Shown: positions 34,775-44,500 of the stretch, piece by piece
How the letters are laid out: each line of letters opens with the position of its first letter
How positions within the stretch are numbered: position 1 is the stretch's first letter
Assembly (NCBI GenBank): GCA_019358895.1
Contig: JAHHIG010000002.1
Location: 659,776 to 723,775 of the forward strand
Origin: Tildeniella nuda ZEHNDER 1965/U140
Lineage (GTDB): Bacteria > Cyanobacteriota > Cyanobacteriia > Leptolyngbyales > Leptolyngbyaceae
Reading direction: 5' to 3'
DNA length: 64,000 bases
The notes under the pieces: model-generated
The model's input: only the letters and a program-made list of their open reading frames with translations
The model's database searches: none
What the model was told of the DNA's origin: nothing
Translations under genes and position numbers: made by a program

Positions 34775-35035
34775 AGAGGTGAGGGGTAAGGAGTGAGGAG
34801 TGAGAGGTGGGGAGTAGGGAGTGGGGAGTAGGGAGTGGGGAGTAGGGGGTGGGAGTGGGCTGAAAGCAAATGACTGAAGGCTCAACCTCCTAACTTCTGC
34901 CTTCTGCCTTCTACCTCTTCGCGGAAGTGAGATGTGAGGTGTGAGGAGTATTGGCTTCTGCCCTCTGCCTTCTGCCCTCTGCCTTCTGCCTTCTGCCTTC
35001 TGCCTTCTGCCCTCTGCCTTCTGCCCTCACCGCCA
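34775..35035. repeat. Tandem repeats between the reductase and kinase genes
   Basis: GGGGAGTAGGGAGTGGGGAGTA units (34805-34852) and a CTTCTGCCTTCTGCCCTCTGC array (34957-35028). They make up nearly all of the 285 bases between two co-directional genes, and read-through would cross them. No Shine-Dalgarno sequence survives before the reductase start. Confidence 0.85.
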
Positions 35036-35055
35036 TCAAATGAGCTGAGATCGTA

Positions 35056-36381
35056 CTACAGGTCGTGCTTGCTTAAGCGTTGATAGACAGTAGCAAGCGC
35101 ATTCGCATCACCAACGTTGCCGGGGAAGAGAACGACGGGCAGATCTGGAAACTGTGGATGATTTGAGGGCGATCGCACCATTGAAACGCCTGCCAGCACT
35201 TGCCCCAACAAACGTGCGGTTCTCAGAGCCAAACCGTTGCTAAGGGTATCGTTAGAGGTAATACCACCTTTGCTGATCAGGAAGCCAATATCGTTGGGTA
35301 GGTGACGGATGATGTCCATGAGCAGGGCAGAAACGGCTTCGCCAAAGTCCAAGCGAGTTTGCATGTTGTCAAAGGTGAGTTCACGGCGACTGGTATACAC
35401 AACAGGCGTTTTGCCTGCGGTATGAGCCGCATTCACCTGTTGGATGGCTTCTGTGAGCAGGTGCGATCGCGCCTCACCAGCATCTAACAAGCGAGCCACC
35501 TCTAGCTCAACGCCAACAATACCAGGCTGTGCCAGCAGTTGCTCTAGCTGTTCGGTTGTTTTCTGGACGTGCGACCCAACGATAATGGCACCAGGTTTGC
35601 CGTTGCGGACGTAGTTTGCCATTGCTTCAGGGGCGATCGGCTGTGGTGGTAACGCTGCCAACGCCGTTAACAAACTGGCAGCACTGCGAAAGAGAAACCG
35701 TTTGCCCTGCGATGCGGCGGTCAGCACATCGGCAGCAAAGCGATTCAGGTCGTCCTGGGTCTCTGCGTCGACGACACCGCACTGATTGTCATGGAGTTGC
35801 AGCAGGCGATCGAGCGCTCCCGCACGAATGTCTTTCAACAAAAATCGCTCCACGCGATCGGCAGCGATCGTGCCTCTCGTCTTCTCTTGCACGTAGTCGG
35901 GCAAATAGCTGTGGTGATAGCCAAACACCGAATCACGCGCAAACTCCGTTTCATGCACCGGAGTATCAACCCCGTTTACCTTGAGGTAATGGATACTGTC
36001 TCTCGTGGTGCGTCCCCCTTCAAAAAAGGCAGGCGTGAGAAAATGGGCATCAAAGGAACCAAGTGACTCAGCAATGACATCGGTTTCGATCGGATAATGT
36101 CCACGCAGAGTAGAGTCCGATCGACTGACGACCAGAAAATCGTGGATATTTTCGAGGGCGATCGCCTCCTTCAGATTGTGGCAAACCTCCCGCGTCACCG
36201 CTGCCGCTTTTTCAGGTGACAACGCGCGTGTATTCGTCAGCACGAAAAAAATCGGCGCATCGTCCGCCAAGCCTAATCGGAGCGTCTCGACATCCCACTG
36301 CATGAGCAACAGGCAACTGTGAACCGTTTGCGACCCGGTTGGATCGTCGTCCAGGACAATAATCTTGGGTTGGTTGGGCAT
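35056..36381 (-). CDS. Four-carbon acid sugar kinase family protein (OtnK/DUF1537)
   Basis: The N-terminal domain shows [15 protein letters not shown] and [16 protein letters not shown]. The C-terminal nucleotide-binding domain shows [26 protein letters not shown] and [13 protein letters not shown]. These are signatures of the DUF1537 kinase family, which phosphorylates four-carbon acids such as 3-dehydro-threonate or -erythronate. Length (441 aa) is usual. It is upstream of, and co-directional with, the reductase gene at 33869, so the pair likely works in one small-acid catabolic step. Confidence 0.88.
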   Translation of the reverse strand: MPNQPKIIVLDDDPTGSQTVHSCLLLMQWDVETLRLGLADDAPIFFVLTNTRALSPEKAAAVTREVCHNLKEAIALENIHDFLVVSRSDSTLRGHYPIETDVIAESLGSFDAHFLTPAFFEGGRTTRDSIHYLKVNGVDTPVHETEFARDSVFGYHHSYLPDYVQEKTRGTIAADRVERFLLKDIRAGALDRLLQLHDNQCGVVDAETQDDLNRFAADVLTAASQGKRFLFRSAASLLTALAALPPQPIAPEAMANYVRNGKPGAIIVGSHVQKTTEQLEQLLAQPGIVGVELEVARLLDAGEARSHLLTEAIQQVNAAHTAGKTPVVYTSRRELTFDNMQTRLDFGEAVSALLMDIIRHLPNDIGFLISKGGITSNDTLSNGLALRTARLLGQVLAGVSMVRSPSNHPQFPDLPVVLFPGNVGDANALATVYQRLSKHDL

Positions 36382-36573
36382 GATTGGCGTGGGCGGAATT
36401 TGGTGTTAGCCAATTATCACGCGAGTTGGGGAGTAGTGATGAAGGGTGAAGGAGAAAGTAGAATGTGGAGCATACGTTTGCTGGACAGCTTGAACTGTTG
36501 AGACGGATCATACATAAAGGAATTGGGGGAGTTAAAGCACACCACGTTTGGGTAAGCACTGCGATAAAACGTG

Positions 36574-36846
36574 ATGAAATTTGACTGGGACGAAAATAAA
36601 GCAGTCAGCAATTTATCAAAGCATGGAGTTCGATTTGAAGAAGCGAAGACTATTTTCGATGATCCACTCTACGTTGACTTCTACGATCCTGACCACTCCG
36701 ACGAGGAAGAGCGTTATCTTATGATTGGAGAGTCAAGCCAAGGACGTTTGTTGATTGTTTCCTACACGGAGAAAGGCGATTCCATCCGTCTTATTAGTGC
36801 CAGAGAAGTAACCCGATCCGAGCGAGAAGCGTATGAAGAAGGATAA
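36574..36846 (+). CDS. brnT: BrnT-family toxin
   Basis: BrnT is an RNase-like toxin of a type II toxin-antitoxin system. The family pattern is clear: FDWDENKAVSNLSKHGVRFEEAKTIFDD near the start, then DEEERYLMIG and RLISAREVTRSEREAYE at the end. The ATG at 36574 is preferred over the GTG one codon earlier. It overlaps the downstream antitoxin gene by 14 bases. Confidence 0.9.
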   Translation: MKFDWDENKAVSNLSKHGVRFEEAKTIFDDPLYVDFYDPDHSDEEERYLMIGESSQGRLLIVSYTEKGDSIRLISAREVTRSEREAYEEG

Positions 36847-37087
36847 TCCAGATGTGGAAGATGAACTTCGATCAGAATACGACCTGAAGAGTTTGAGAGT
36901 TAGAAGGTTAGGGGCTGGACGAAAAAGCTTCAATGGGACAGTCATTCGTCTGGAACCTGATGTAGCAGCGCTCTTTCCGAATGCCGATGCAGTCAATGAG
37001 GCACTACGGTTCTTGATCAGAGTGACACAAGAAAATCAGTTGCCCGACTCCAAACCGCCGCTCGATCGATCGATTGAGGTGGACTGA
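36833..37087 (+). CDS. brnA: BrnA-like antitoxin
   Basis: The 84-aa protein is encoded immediately after, and overlapping, brnT, the standard order. The C-terminal half (IRLEPDVAALFPNADAVNEALRFLIR) is compatible with a ribbon-helix-helix DNA-binding fold that autoregulates the pair. The N-terminal half is charged and would bind the toxin. Assignment rests partly on position. Confidence 0.78.
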   Translation: MKKDNPDVEDELRSEYDLKSLRVRRLGAGRKSFNGTVIRLEPDVAALFPNADAVNEALRFLIRVTQENQLPDSKPPLDRSIEVD

Positions 37088-37154
37088 GGGAGAGCTCGTG
37101 TGGGTGCTGATTCTAACAGCCATGCAACAAAATCGTTAGCGTTAGGAACAGCAG

Positions 37155-38690
37155 ATGACGATCGGCATTTGGGTGCTAGGTGATCAACTTTGGGCAGGAC
37201 AAGCAGCGCTACAGAGCTGCACTGACCACAAACAAGCGACTCCAGTGATCTTGATTGAGTCGCTGCATCATGTTCAAGCGCGACCGTACCATTTGCAAAA
37301 ACTGGTGCTGGTGTGGTCTGCCATGCGTCATTTTGCGGCAGAACTGCGGGAGTCGGGATGGTCAGTGGCTTACGAGCAGGCAGACGATTTTCAGACACCG
37401 CTAAAACAGTGGATTGAAACGCAGCAGATCACAGAACTGCGGGTGATGGTGCCGAACGATCGCCCCTTTGCCCGTCTGATTCAAGCGCTCAAACTCCCCT
37501 GTACGATCACTCTTGTATCCAACAATCACTTCATCTGGAGTGAGGACGATTTTAGAGCATGGGCGGGCGATCGCAAACGTCTGGTGATGGAAGACTTCTA
37601 TCGTGAAGGTCGTCGTCGCTGCAATCTTCTCATGGCAGGCAAACAACCTGTTGGCGGTCGCTGGAACTTTGACCAAGAAAACCGCAAACCGCCAAAAGGC
37701 AAACTGTCGCTGCCGGAAGCGCTCTGGTTTGAACCCGATGCCATCACGCAGGACGTGATCGATTGGATTAAACAGAGCAGCCACTTTCAAGCGAGTCAGC
37801 AGTACTGGCAAAGCGAACCGTTTCAATGGGCAGTGACGCGTGAGCAGGCGCTTCAGGTATTGCATTTTTTCATCACAATGCGCCTCTCTGATTTTGGTCC
37901 GTATCAGGATGCCATGGTGACAGGCGAAGTGACGATGTGGCACGCGATGCTGTCACCCTATCTTAATCTTGGACTCTTGCAGCCGATCGAAGTCATAGAA
38001 GCCGCCGAACGAGCCTATCTCGAACACCAGGAGACCTGGAGCCTTAGCAGCGTCGAAGGGTTCATACGACAAGTCTTGGGCTGGCGAGAGTACATGCACG
38101 GCATTTACAGCTACATGAGTGACGACTACCCAGAGCGCAACTGGTTCAACCATACCCAATCGCTACCAGACTTTTACTGGACTGGCGAGACACCGATGAA
38201 CTGTCTGCATCAGATTCTCATGCAGGTCAAAGAAAACGGCTATGCTCACCACATTCAACGCCTGATGGTATTAAACAACTTTGCACTGATTGCGGGCATT
38301 TCACCCCAGGCGATCGAACACTGGTTTCATGCCGCTTTCGTGGATGCCTATGACTGGGTGATGCAAACCAACGTGATTGGCATGGGGCAGTTTGCCGATG
38401 GGGGGGTGCTGGCATCCAAACCCTATGCTGCGTCCGCCAACTATGTCAACAAAATGAGCGACTACTGCGGCAAGTGCGCCTACAACCCCAAAGCGCGCAC
38501 AGGTGAAAACGCCTGCCCCTTCAATTTTTTCTACTGGGACTTTCTCGATCGCCACCGCGCCAAACTCACGTCTCAGGGACGCATGAGCTTCATCCTCAAA
38601 AATCTGGACAAGATGCCACCGGAGGAGTTACAGGCGATTCGACAGGAGGCGATCGCATGGCATGAGGGTATGAAATCAGATCATGCTTAA
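37155..38690 (+). CDS. FeS-cluster cryptochrome/photolyase family protein (511 aa)
   Basis: It is a deoxyribodipyrimidine photolyase-related protein of the bacterial FeS-BCP/CryB-PhrB group. The N-terminal antenna domain starts IGIWVLGDQLW. The helical FAD domain includes GYAHHIQRLMVLNNFALIAG and FVDAYDWVMQTNVIGMGQFADGG. The [4Fe-4S] cysteines are seen in YCGKCAYNPK and ENACPFNFFYW, with another in NCLHQIL. Well-studied members repair (6-4) photoproducts. It leads a co-directional group with exonuclease and ligase genes. Confidence 0.92.
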   Translation: MTIGIWVLGDQLWAGQAALQSCTDHKQATPVILIESLHHVQARPYHLQKLVLVWSAMRHFAAELRESGWSVAYEQADDFQTPLKQWIETQQITELRVMVPNDRPFARLIQALKLPCTITLVSNNHFIWSEDDFRAWAGDRKRLVMEDFYREGRRRCNLLMAGKQPVGGRWNFDQENRKPPKGKLSLPEALWFEPDAITQDVIDWIKQSSHFQASQQYWQSEPFQWAVTREQALQVLHFFITMRLSDFGPYQDAMVTGEVTMWHAMLSPYLNLGLLQPIEVIEAAERAYLEHQETWSLSSVEGFIRQVLGWREYMHGIYSYMSDDYPERNWFNHTQSLPDFYWTGETPMNCLHQILMQVKENGYAHHIQRLMVLNNFALIAGISPQAIEHWFHAAFVDAYDWVMQTNVIGMGQFADGGVLASKPYAASANYVNKMSDYCGKCAYNPKARTGENACPFNFFYWDFLDRHRAKLTSQGRMSFILKNLDKMPPEELQAIRQEAIAWHEGMKSDHA

Positions 38691-38714
38691 ACCAATAGAG
38701 ATTTATGCAGAAGA

Positions 38715-38781
38715 GATCCCCCAACCCCCTTAAGAAGGGGGCTTCTAGAGTTCCCCCTTCTTAAGGGGGCGAAGGGGGATC
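38715..38781. repeat. 67-base near-perfect palindrome
   Basis: GATCCCCC...CCCCCTTAAGAAGGGGG...CCCCCTTCTTAAGGGGG...GGGGGATC folds on itself with an 11-base loop. It is a known type of cyanobacterial intergenic hairpin. It lies 25 bases after the photolyase stop and may end transcription, although a T run is lacking. Confidence 0.8.
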
Positions 38782-38864
38782 AAGGTTTCAAGCTTCAAGT
38801 GCGTAAGTTCTAAACCGATCGTCCCTGGGTTGTTCTCCCACGCTTTTTCCAACACAATACAAAG

Positions 38865-39860
38865 ATGACGCTCATTACCGTGCTTGCTGAAGGTCTGTAT
38901 TGTGAACAAGGGAACTTCTTTATTGATCCCTGGAAGCCTGTAGAGTGTGCGCTGATCACCCATGCCCACTCTGACCACGCGCGATCGGGTTCACAGCACT
39001 ACATCGCCACCAAAATCTCCGAAGGCATTTTGCAGAAGCGATTAGGCAACAGCATGAGCCTTCAGGGTGTGGACTACGGGCAACGCATCAAGTTAGGCAA
39101 CACCTGGGTTTCGTTCCATCCAGCGGGACACGTGCTGGGTTCGGCACAGATTCGGGTGGAATGTGGGAATGAGGTCTGGGTTGTTTCTGGCGACTACAAA
39201 CGTGGCTTCGACCCTACCTGTGAACCCTTTGAAGTCGTTCCCTGCAATACATTCATTACAGAAGCCACCTTCGGCTTACCCATTTATCGCTGGGACACAG
39301 GCGCTGAGACCTGTCGTGAGATCCATCAGTGGTGGCAGGGCGATGCAGACCGTCCGTCCCTTTTGTTTTGTTATGCCTTTGGCAAAGCGCAACGGGTGTT
39401 GAGTGAACTCTGCCAGTTTACGGATAGACCTGTTTATGTGCATGGTGCCGTGCATGTATTGACAGAGATCTACCGTCAGGTGGGTGTGAAGATGGTGGAA
39501 ACCATTCCCGTATCTGAGATGCCCCGCAACTACAAATTCACAGGCGATCTTGTGTTAGCTCCACCATCAGCCTTTCGATCGCCCTGGATGAAGCGCTTTG
39601 CACAACCTCAAACCGCCTTTGCTTCTGGCTGGATGGCTGTGCGAGGTGCCCGCCGCAGACGAGGCTATGAGCGTGGTTTTGTGCTGTCGGATCATGCAGA
39701 CTGGCAAGGATTGGTGAATACAGCGCTGCAAACTCAGGCAGAAACCATCTACGTTACACATGGACAAACCGACGTGCTGTCACGCTATCTCAGCGAAACT
39801 TATGCGCTCAATGCTCTGCCCTTAAAGACACTCTTTGAAGGTGAGGGAGATATTGAATGA
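38865..39860 (+). CDS. Ligase-associated DNA exonuclease (metallo-beta-lactamase fold)
   Basis: The metal-binding motif THAHSDHA, then HPAGHVLGSAQ, SGDYKRG and the late SDHAD and VTHGQ histidines define the beta-CASP-like DNA/RNA-processing MBL family. This form is commonly fused to, or adjacent to, ATP-dependent DNA ligases in bacteria. The gene overlaps the ligase start by 4 bases, giving tight co-translation. Length 331 aa is usual. It probably trims ends during DNA repair. Confidence 0.9.
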   Translation: MTLITVLAEGLYCEQGNFFIDPWKPVECALITHAHSDHARSGSQHYIATKISEGILQKRLGNSMSLQGVDYGQRIKLGNTWVSFHPAGHVLGSAQIRVECGNEVWVVSGDYKRGFDPTCEPFEVVPCNTFITEATFGLPIYRWDTGAETCREIHQWWQGDADRPSLLFCYAFGKAQRVLSELCQFTDRPVYVHGAVHVLTEIYRQVGVKMVETIPVSEMPRNYKFTGDLVLAPPSAFRSPWMKRFAQPQTAFASGWMAVRGARRRRGYERGFVLSDHADWQGLVNTALQTQAETIYVTHGQTDVLSRYLSETYALNALPLKTLFEGEGDIE

Positions 39861-41473
39861 AACGGTTTACACACCTGTTTCAGCAGATTGATGCGACGAC
39901 TTCTACCAATGAGAAAGTCAAGGCATTGCAGCAGTATTTTCAAACTGAAGAACCTGCAAATGCCGTTTGGGCACTGTATTTGCTGCTTAGCAAAACGCGC
40001 AAACGCTTAATTACATCTAGAGTGTTGCGCGACGTTTTTTTACAACTTTCAGACATGCCCGAATGGTTGTTTGAAGATTGCTACGCACAGGTGGGCGATA
40101 CGGCTGAGGCGATCGCGCTCCTGCTACGAGACACGCCCTTTGAAGCGAAAACTGCTTCTCCTGTGCCACTCCACGTCTGGATGGAAGCGATCATTCCCAC
40201 CGTCAAAACCGTTGACTCGGATGACGCATTGCGCGATTTGATCGTTTCCTGGTGGTCATCGTTGGCTGAGTTTGAAGTCTTTGTGTTGAACAAAGTCTTG
40301 ACGGGAGCCTTTAGAGTGGGTGTTTCGGAAAAGTTAGTCATCAAGGCGTTAGCGGCAGCATTCAATCTCTCAGAAGCCGTTTTAGCGCATCGGCTGATGG
40401 GTGATTTTCCACCCACGGTTAGTTTTTACGACAGCCTGATCGCGGGTGAAGATGCTGCTGATGGAACGCCAGCCCCAACGGGACCGTATCCCTTTTTCTT
40501 AGCGTCTTCCTTTGAGGATACTCGGTTGCAAGATGCGGAGTTAGCAGCGTGGCAGGCGGAATGGAAGTGGGATGGCATTCGGGCACAAATCATGCGTCGT
40601 CCCGATCGCTTTGCCATCTGGTCGCGTGGCGAAGACTTGATTACGCCTCAGTTTCCAGAGTTTGCAGCACCGTTTCAGCAATTGCCAGAAGGCGTTGTGT
40701 TGGATGGCGAAATTCTCTGTTGGGCTGGCGATCGTCCCCAAAATTTCAGCTACCTGCAAAAACGCCTGGGACGCAAGCGCGTGACGCAAAAGATCATTGA
40801 TGAAAACCCTGCCCACTTTATTGCCTACGACTTGCTGGAAGAGGACGGACAGGACATTCGATCGCATCCCCTGCACGATCGCCGCGATCGCTTAACGAAC
40901 CTACTCGCCAACGCGGATCCAACCTGGATTAGCCTTTCTCAAGCGATGCCGTTTGACTCGCTGGAAGCACTCAAGCAACTGCGCGATCAGGCACGCGAAC
41001 ACGGAGCCGAAGGCTTGATGCTCAAGGCGATCGACAGTCCCTATTTAGTGGGGCGCAAACGTGGCTATTGGTGGAAATACAAAGTTGAGCCGATGTCGTT
41101 GGATGCTGTGCTCATCTATGCTCAGGCGGGTTCAGGCAAACGTGCCAATCTGTTTACCGATTACACCTTTGCGTTGTGGCAAGGGGATGAATTGAAACCA
41201 TTCGCCAAAGCGTATTCTGGCTTGGATAACAAAGAGATTGACGAACTCGATAAATGGATTCGTCGTCATACGGTAGAAAAGTTTGGTCCTGTGCGATCGG
41301 TGGAACCCCTTTACGTGTTTGAAATCGGCTTTGAAGGCATCGCTGCATCCAATCGCCACAAGTCGGGTATTTCCGTCCGCTTCCCTCGTATTCTCCGCTG
41401 GCGCAAAGACAAACCCGTCAAAGAGGCAGACACCCTTCAAGCCGCGCTTGAACTACTATCGCCAAGTTCGTAG
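39857..41473 (+). CDS. ATP-dependent DNA ligase (538 aa)
   Basis: The adenylation lysine sits in WKWDGIRAQI near residue 237. Downstream nucleotidyltransferase motifs are LDGEILCW, FIAYDLLEEDGQD, AEGLMLKAIDS and RGYWWKYK. The N-terminal ~200 residues are the helical DNA-binding domain of this ligase type, and the last ~115 form the OB domain. Overlap with the exonuclease gene supports a joint repair function. Bacteria also carry NAD-dependent LigA; this is an accessory ligase. Confidence 0.93.
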   Translation: MKRFTHLFQQIDATTSTNEKVKALQQYFQTEEPANAVWALYLLLSKTRKRLITSRVLRDVFLQLSDMPEWLFEDCYAQVGDTAEAIALLLRDTPFEAKTASPVPLHVWMEAIIPTVKTVDSDDALRDLIVSWWSSLAEFEVFVLNKVLTGAFRVGVSEKLVIKALAAAFNLSEAVLAHRLMGDFPPTVSFYDSLIAGEDAADGTPAPTGPYPFFLASSFEDTRLQDAELAAWQAEWKWDGIRAQIMRRPDRFAIWSRGEDLITPQFPEFAAPFQQLPEGVVLDGEILCWAGDRPQNFSYLQKRLGRKRVTQKIIDENPAHFIAYDLLEEDGQDIRSHPLHDRRDRLTNLLANADPTWISLSQAMPFDSLEALKQLRDQAREHGAEGLMLKAIDSPYLVGRKRGYWWKYKVEPMSLDAVLIYAQAGSGKRANLFTDYTFALWQGDELKPFAKAYSGLDNKEIDELDKWIRRHTVEKFGPVRSVEPLYVFEIGFEGIAASNRHKSGISVRFPRILRWRKDKPVKEADTLQAALELLSPSS

Positions 41474-41561
41474 ACCTCGGAGGTTTTGAACCCCTCGGCG
41501 GTCTAAAGCCAAGGTCTACAGTCGTTGCGCCATAATACGGTCAGAGTAAACGGATCTCGCT

Positions 41562-44500
41562 ATGGTGTTTGAGTCGATCGCGGGTGGATTGGTCAAAGCA
41601 GCATTGCCAAAAGTAGCAGGCGCGATCGCAACAGCGGTCAAAGACAAGCTACATCCAACGCAACTGCAACGATCGTTGGAAATCGGCTTGCGAGAGTCGG
41701 GCGCGTTCGATCGAGGGCAAAAGGTCAACAATGCGGTGTTCTACCACTGGGAGCCTGGGAGAACGGATACGTTTCTAGCGGCACTGCTCAACCATCCAGA
41801 CGTGCAGCGCGAATTACAGAAACCGCTGGAGCAGGAAGGAACGCTGGACGTTGAGATTCTGGTGCAGGCAGCGCGACACGTTGCAACGACGCACAACCTT
41901 ACGATTGCCACTGACCCTTTAGAAATTTGGCTGACGGCATTTGCAAACGCTTATTTCAACGCCATTACCGCGATTCGGTTTCAGGTTGCGAAAGCAAATT
42001 ATCTCAAACAACTCGCCAACTGGTTTGATGATGTGAAGTTCGCAGGCGTGGCGGTGCCTGGTCAGGATGTAGAACGAGCCGAACGGTTGGCGCAGATCTT
42101 CGTGATGCCGGATGTGGAGGAGGATGGGGGGCAGCGATCGCGACTGGCGTTTGAGCGATCGTTGTTTGAGGAGCAGGGGGAGCAGGGGCGGCAGGGGGAG
42201 CTTTTGCAGGAGCAGCGAATGAGGGCGCAGCTTGAGCGATCGGGGCGCAAGTTTTCGGCGCGGCAACTGCTGAACCAGCATCAGAAGAAGATCGTGCTGT
42301 TGGGCGCACCGGGTTCGGGTAAAACGACGCTGATGAGTTTCTTTGCGGTGACGCTGGCGGAGAGGCAGGGGGCGGGGGAGGCAGGGGGAGCAGGGGGGGC
42401 AGAGAGGCAGGGAGCGATCGCACTAGCAAGTGATGCTTCTACAGAAGGAATTGATCGTGATGCAGAAGGAAGCGATCGTGATGCAGAAGGAAGCGATCGC
42501 GATCGATCTCAAATGCAGCGCGATACAACTCGAATGCAGCCGCATACAGAAGGATTGCGACTCGATACAGAAGGATTGCAGACGGATACAGACGCATTGC
42601 CGCTGCCGATCTTGATTCGGATTCGTGATTGGGCACGGACTCCTGATGTCACCCTTCCTGAGTATGCGCGGCAGTTTGCCGAAACCACCATGTCTTGCAA
42701 GGCTTTACCGAAGGGCTTCTTTGAGCACTGGTTGAACAATGGTCGGGCGCTCATCCTTCTCGATGGGTTAGACGAAGTGGCAGAAGAATCCAAGCGCTAC
42801 CATCTGGTGCAGTGCATCGAAAACTTTTTAGGACAGTATCCACAGAATCGCGCCATCATTACTTCGCGTCCGGCAGGCTACAAGCGCGACTTTTTCCGCA
42901 TGGAGGAGTTTCCGCACTACGAGTTGCAGCCGTTTGATGATGGGAAGATTGAGGAGTTTTGCGATCGGTGGTATCGGAGTAGAGTACAGGACACCGCTGA
43001 GGCGCAGAGGCGCAGAGAGAGTTTGCAGAAGGCTTTGGGGCAGCAGGATCGGATCAAGTTATTGGCGCGGAATCCCCTGCTGCTGACGATCATTGCCCTG
43101 ATTCATCGCTATCAAGCACGACTGCCCCGCGAACGCTACAAACTCTACGACAAAGCGGTAGAAACGCTGCTCACCGCCTGGGATGACAACAAAGAACTGA
43201 GCAATCAGACCGTCCTCAAATACCTGCAATTGGACGACCTGCGCCGCTTGATGGAAAGTCTGGCGTATTGGATTCACACGCAAGGGAGCACGGGCGACAC
43301 GGAAGGTGGCACCCTCATCGACAAAGACGAACTCATCCAAAAACTCTGCCAGGAAATCAAAACGCTGAAACAACTCCAGCACTACGAAGCGAAAGCCGAG
43401 GCGGAACGGTTTGTGAAATTCAGCCGCGACAGAACCGGACTGCTCAACGAACAGGGACAGGACTGCTACGCCTTCGTCCACAAGACCTTTCAGGAATACC
43501 TCGCCGCGCAAGACATCAATTACCAGGCAGACAACGAAGACGACTTCGAGATTATCCTCACCCACATCGAGCAACACCTCCACGACCCCCACTGGCGCGA
43601 AGTGCTGCTGCTGCTCATCGCCCAACAAAGCCCCAAAAAAGCCGCGAGAGCGATCCGCAAGGTTCTCACTGCCAATAGTCCCTATGAACAATGGCTCCAC
43701 CGCGATTTGTTGTTTGCAGGGCGTGGTCTTGCAGAAGATCCAAAAAGTTTATCAGTTGCAGATCCAGCTCTTGGCTTAGAAATTTTGACAAGACTGATTG
43801 AGTTGGAAAAAAGCAAATCGCCGTGCATTGCTCAGTCAACCCGAAATCAGGTATTTGAGGTGGTTTGCAGCCTTAGTGAGTCTGAATTTGAGACACAATC
43901 TCTACAGCTTTTAAAGAGTGCAGCAGACGATATCGAGCAAATTCGACTCCAACAGTATCGAATTGCTTTGGGGGAGAGAGAGGAAGCGCTAGCACACATA
44001 CTGATGCTGTTGAGAGGTACTAATTGCGAGATGCGTCGAAGCGCTGCTAAAGCTTTAGGCAAGTTAGGGGATGCCTCTGAGCCCGTACTTCAAGGACTCC
44101 TTGCTGGACTACAGGATGAAGACTCATATGTCCTCAGATTTTCTGCCATTGCATTAAGTGAGTTAGGTTGCGTCACCGAAACAGTTCGTCAGGCAATCTT
44201 TGAAATGCTCAAACGTGAAAAATCTGATACACCATCCGCTGGTGCAGCGATTGCTCTGGTAAAGCTAGCTTCTACAACTGGAATGACATCTCAGCACATT
44301 TTGCCTTTGCTAAAACACGAAAATTGCGCGGTTCGTGTCTATATAGCTTTTGGACTGGGCTATGCAGGAGATTCTTCTGAAGAAGTAGTTCGTGCATTGC
44401 TACCTTTACTTAAGGATGAAAATGAGAGTGTACGTTTCAACACTGCTAGAGCACTTTGTGAACTAGGAGATACCTCTAGTTTAGCTGTTCAAGAGCTTCT

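Noticed and set aside
21161..35035. CRISPR arrays among the many repeats
   Set aside because: No regular alternation of ~30-base identical repeats with unique spacers occurs; the repeats are head-to-tail or dispersed palindromes, and no cas genes were seen.
41919..43700. Long minus-strand frames opposite the NACHT gene, up to 213 codons
   Set aside because: They mirror the high-GC coding strand. The plus-strand product has clear P-loop, Walker B and HEAT motifs.
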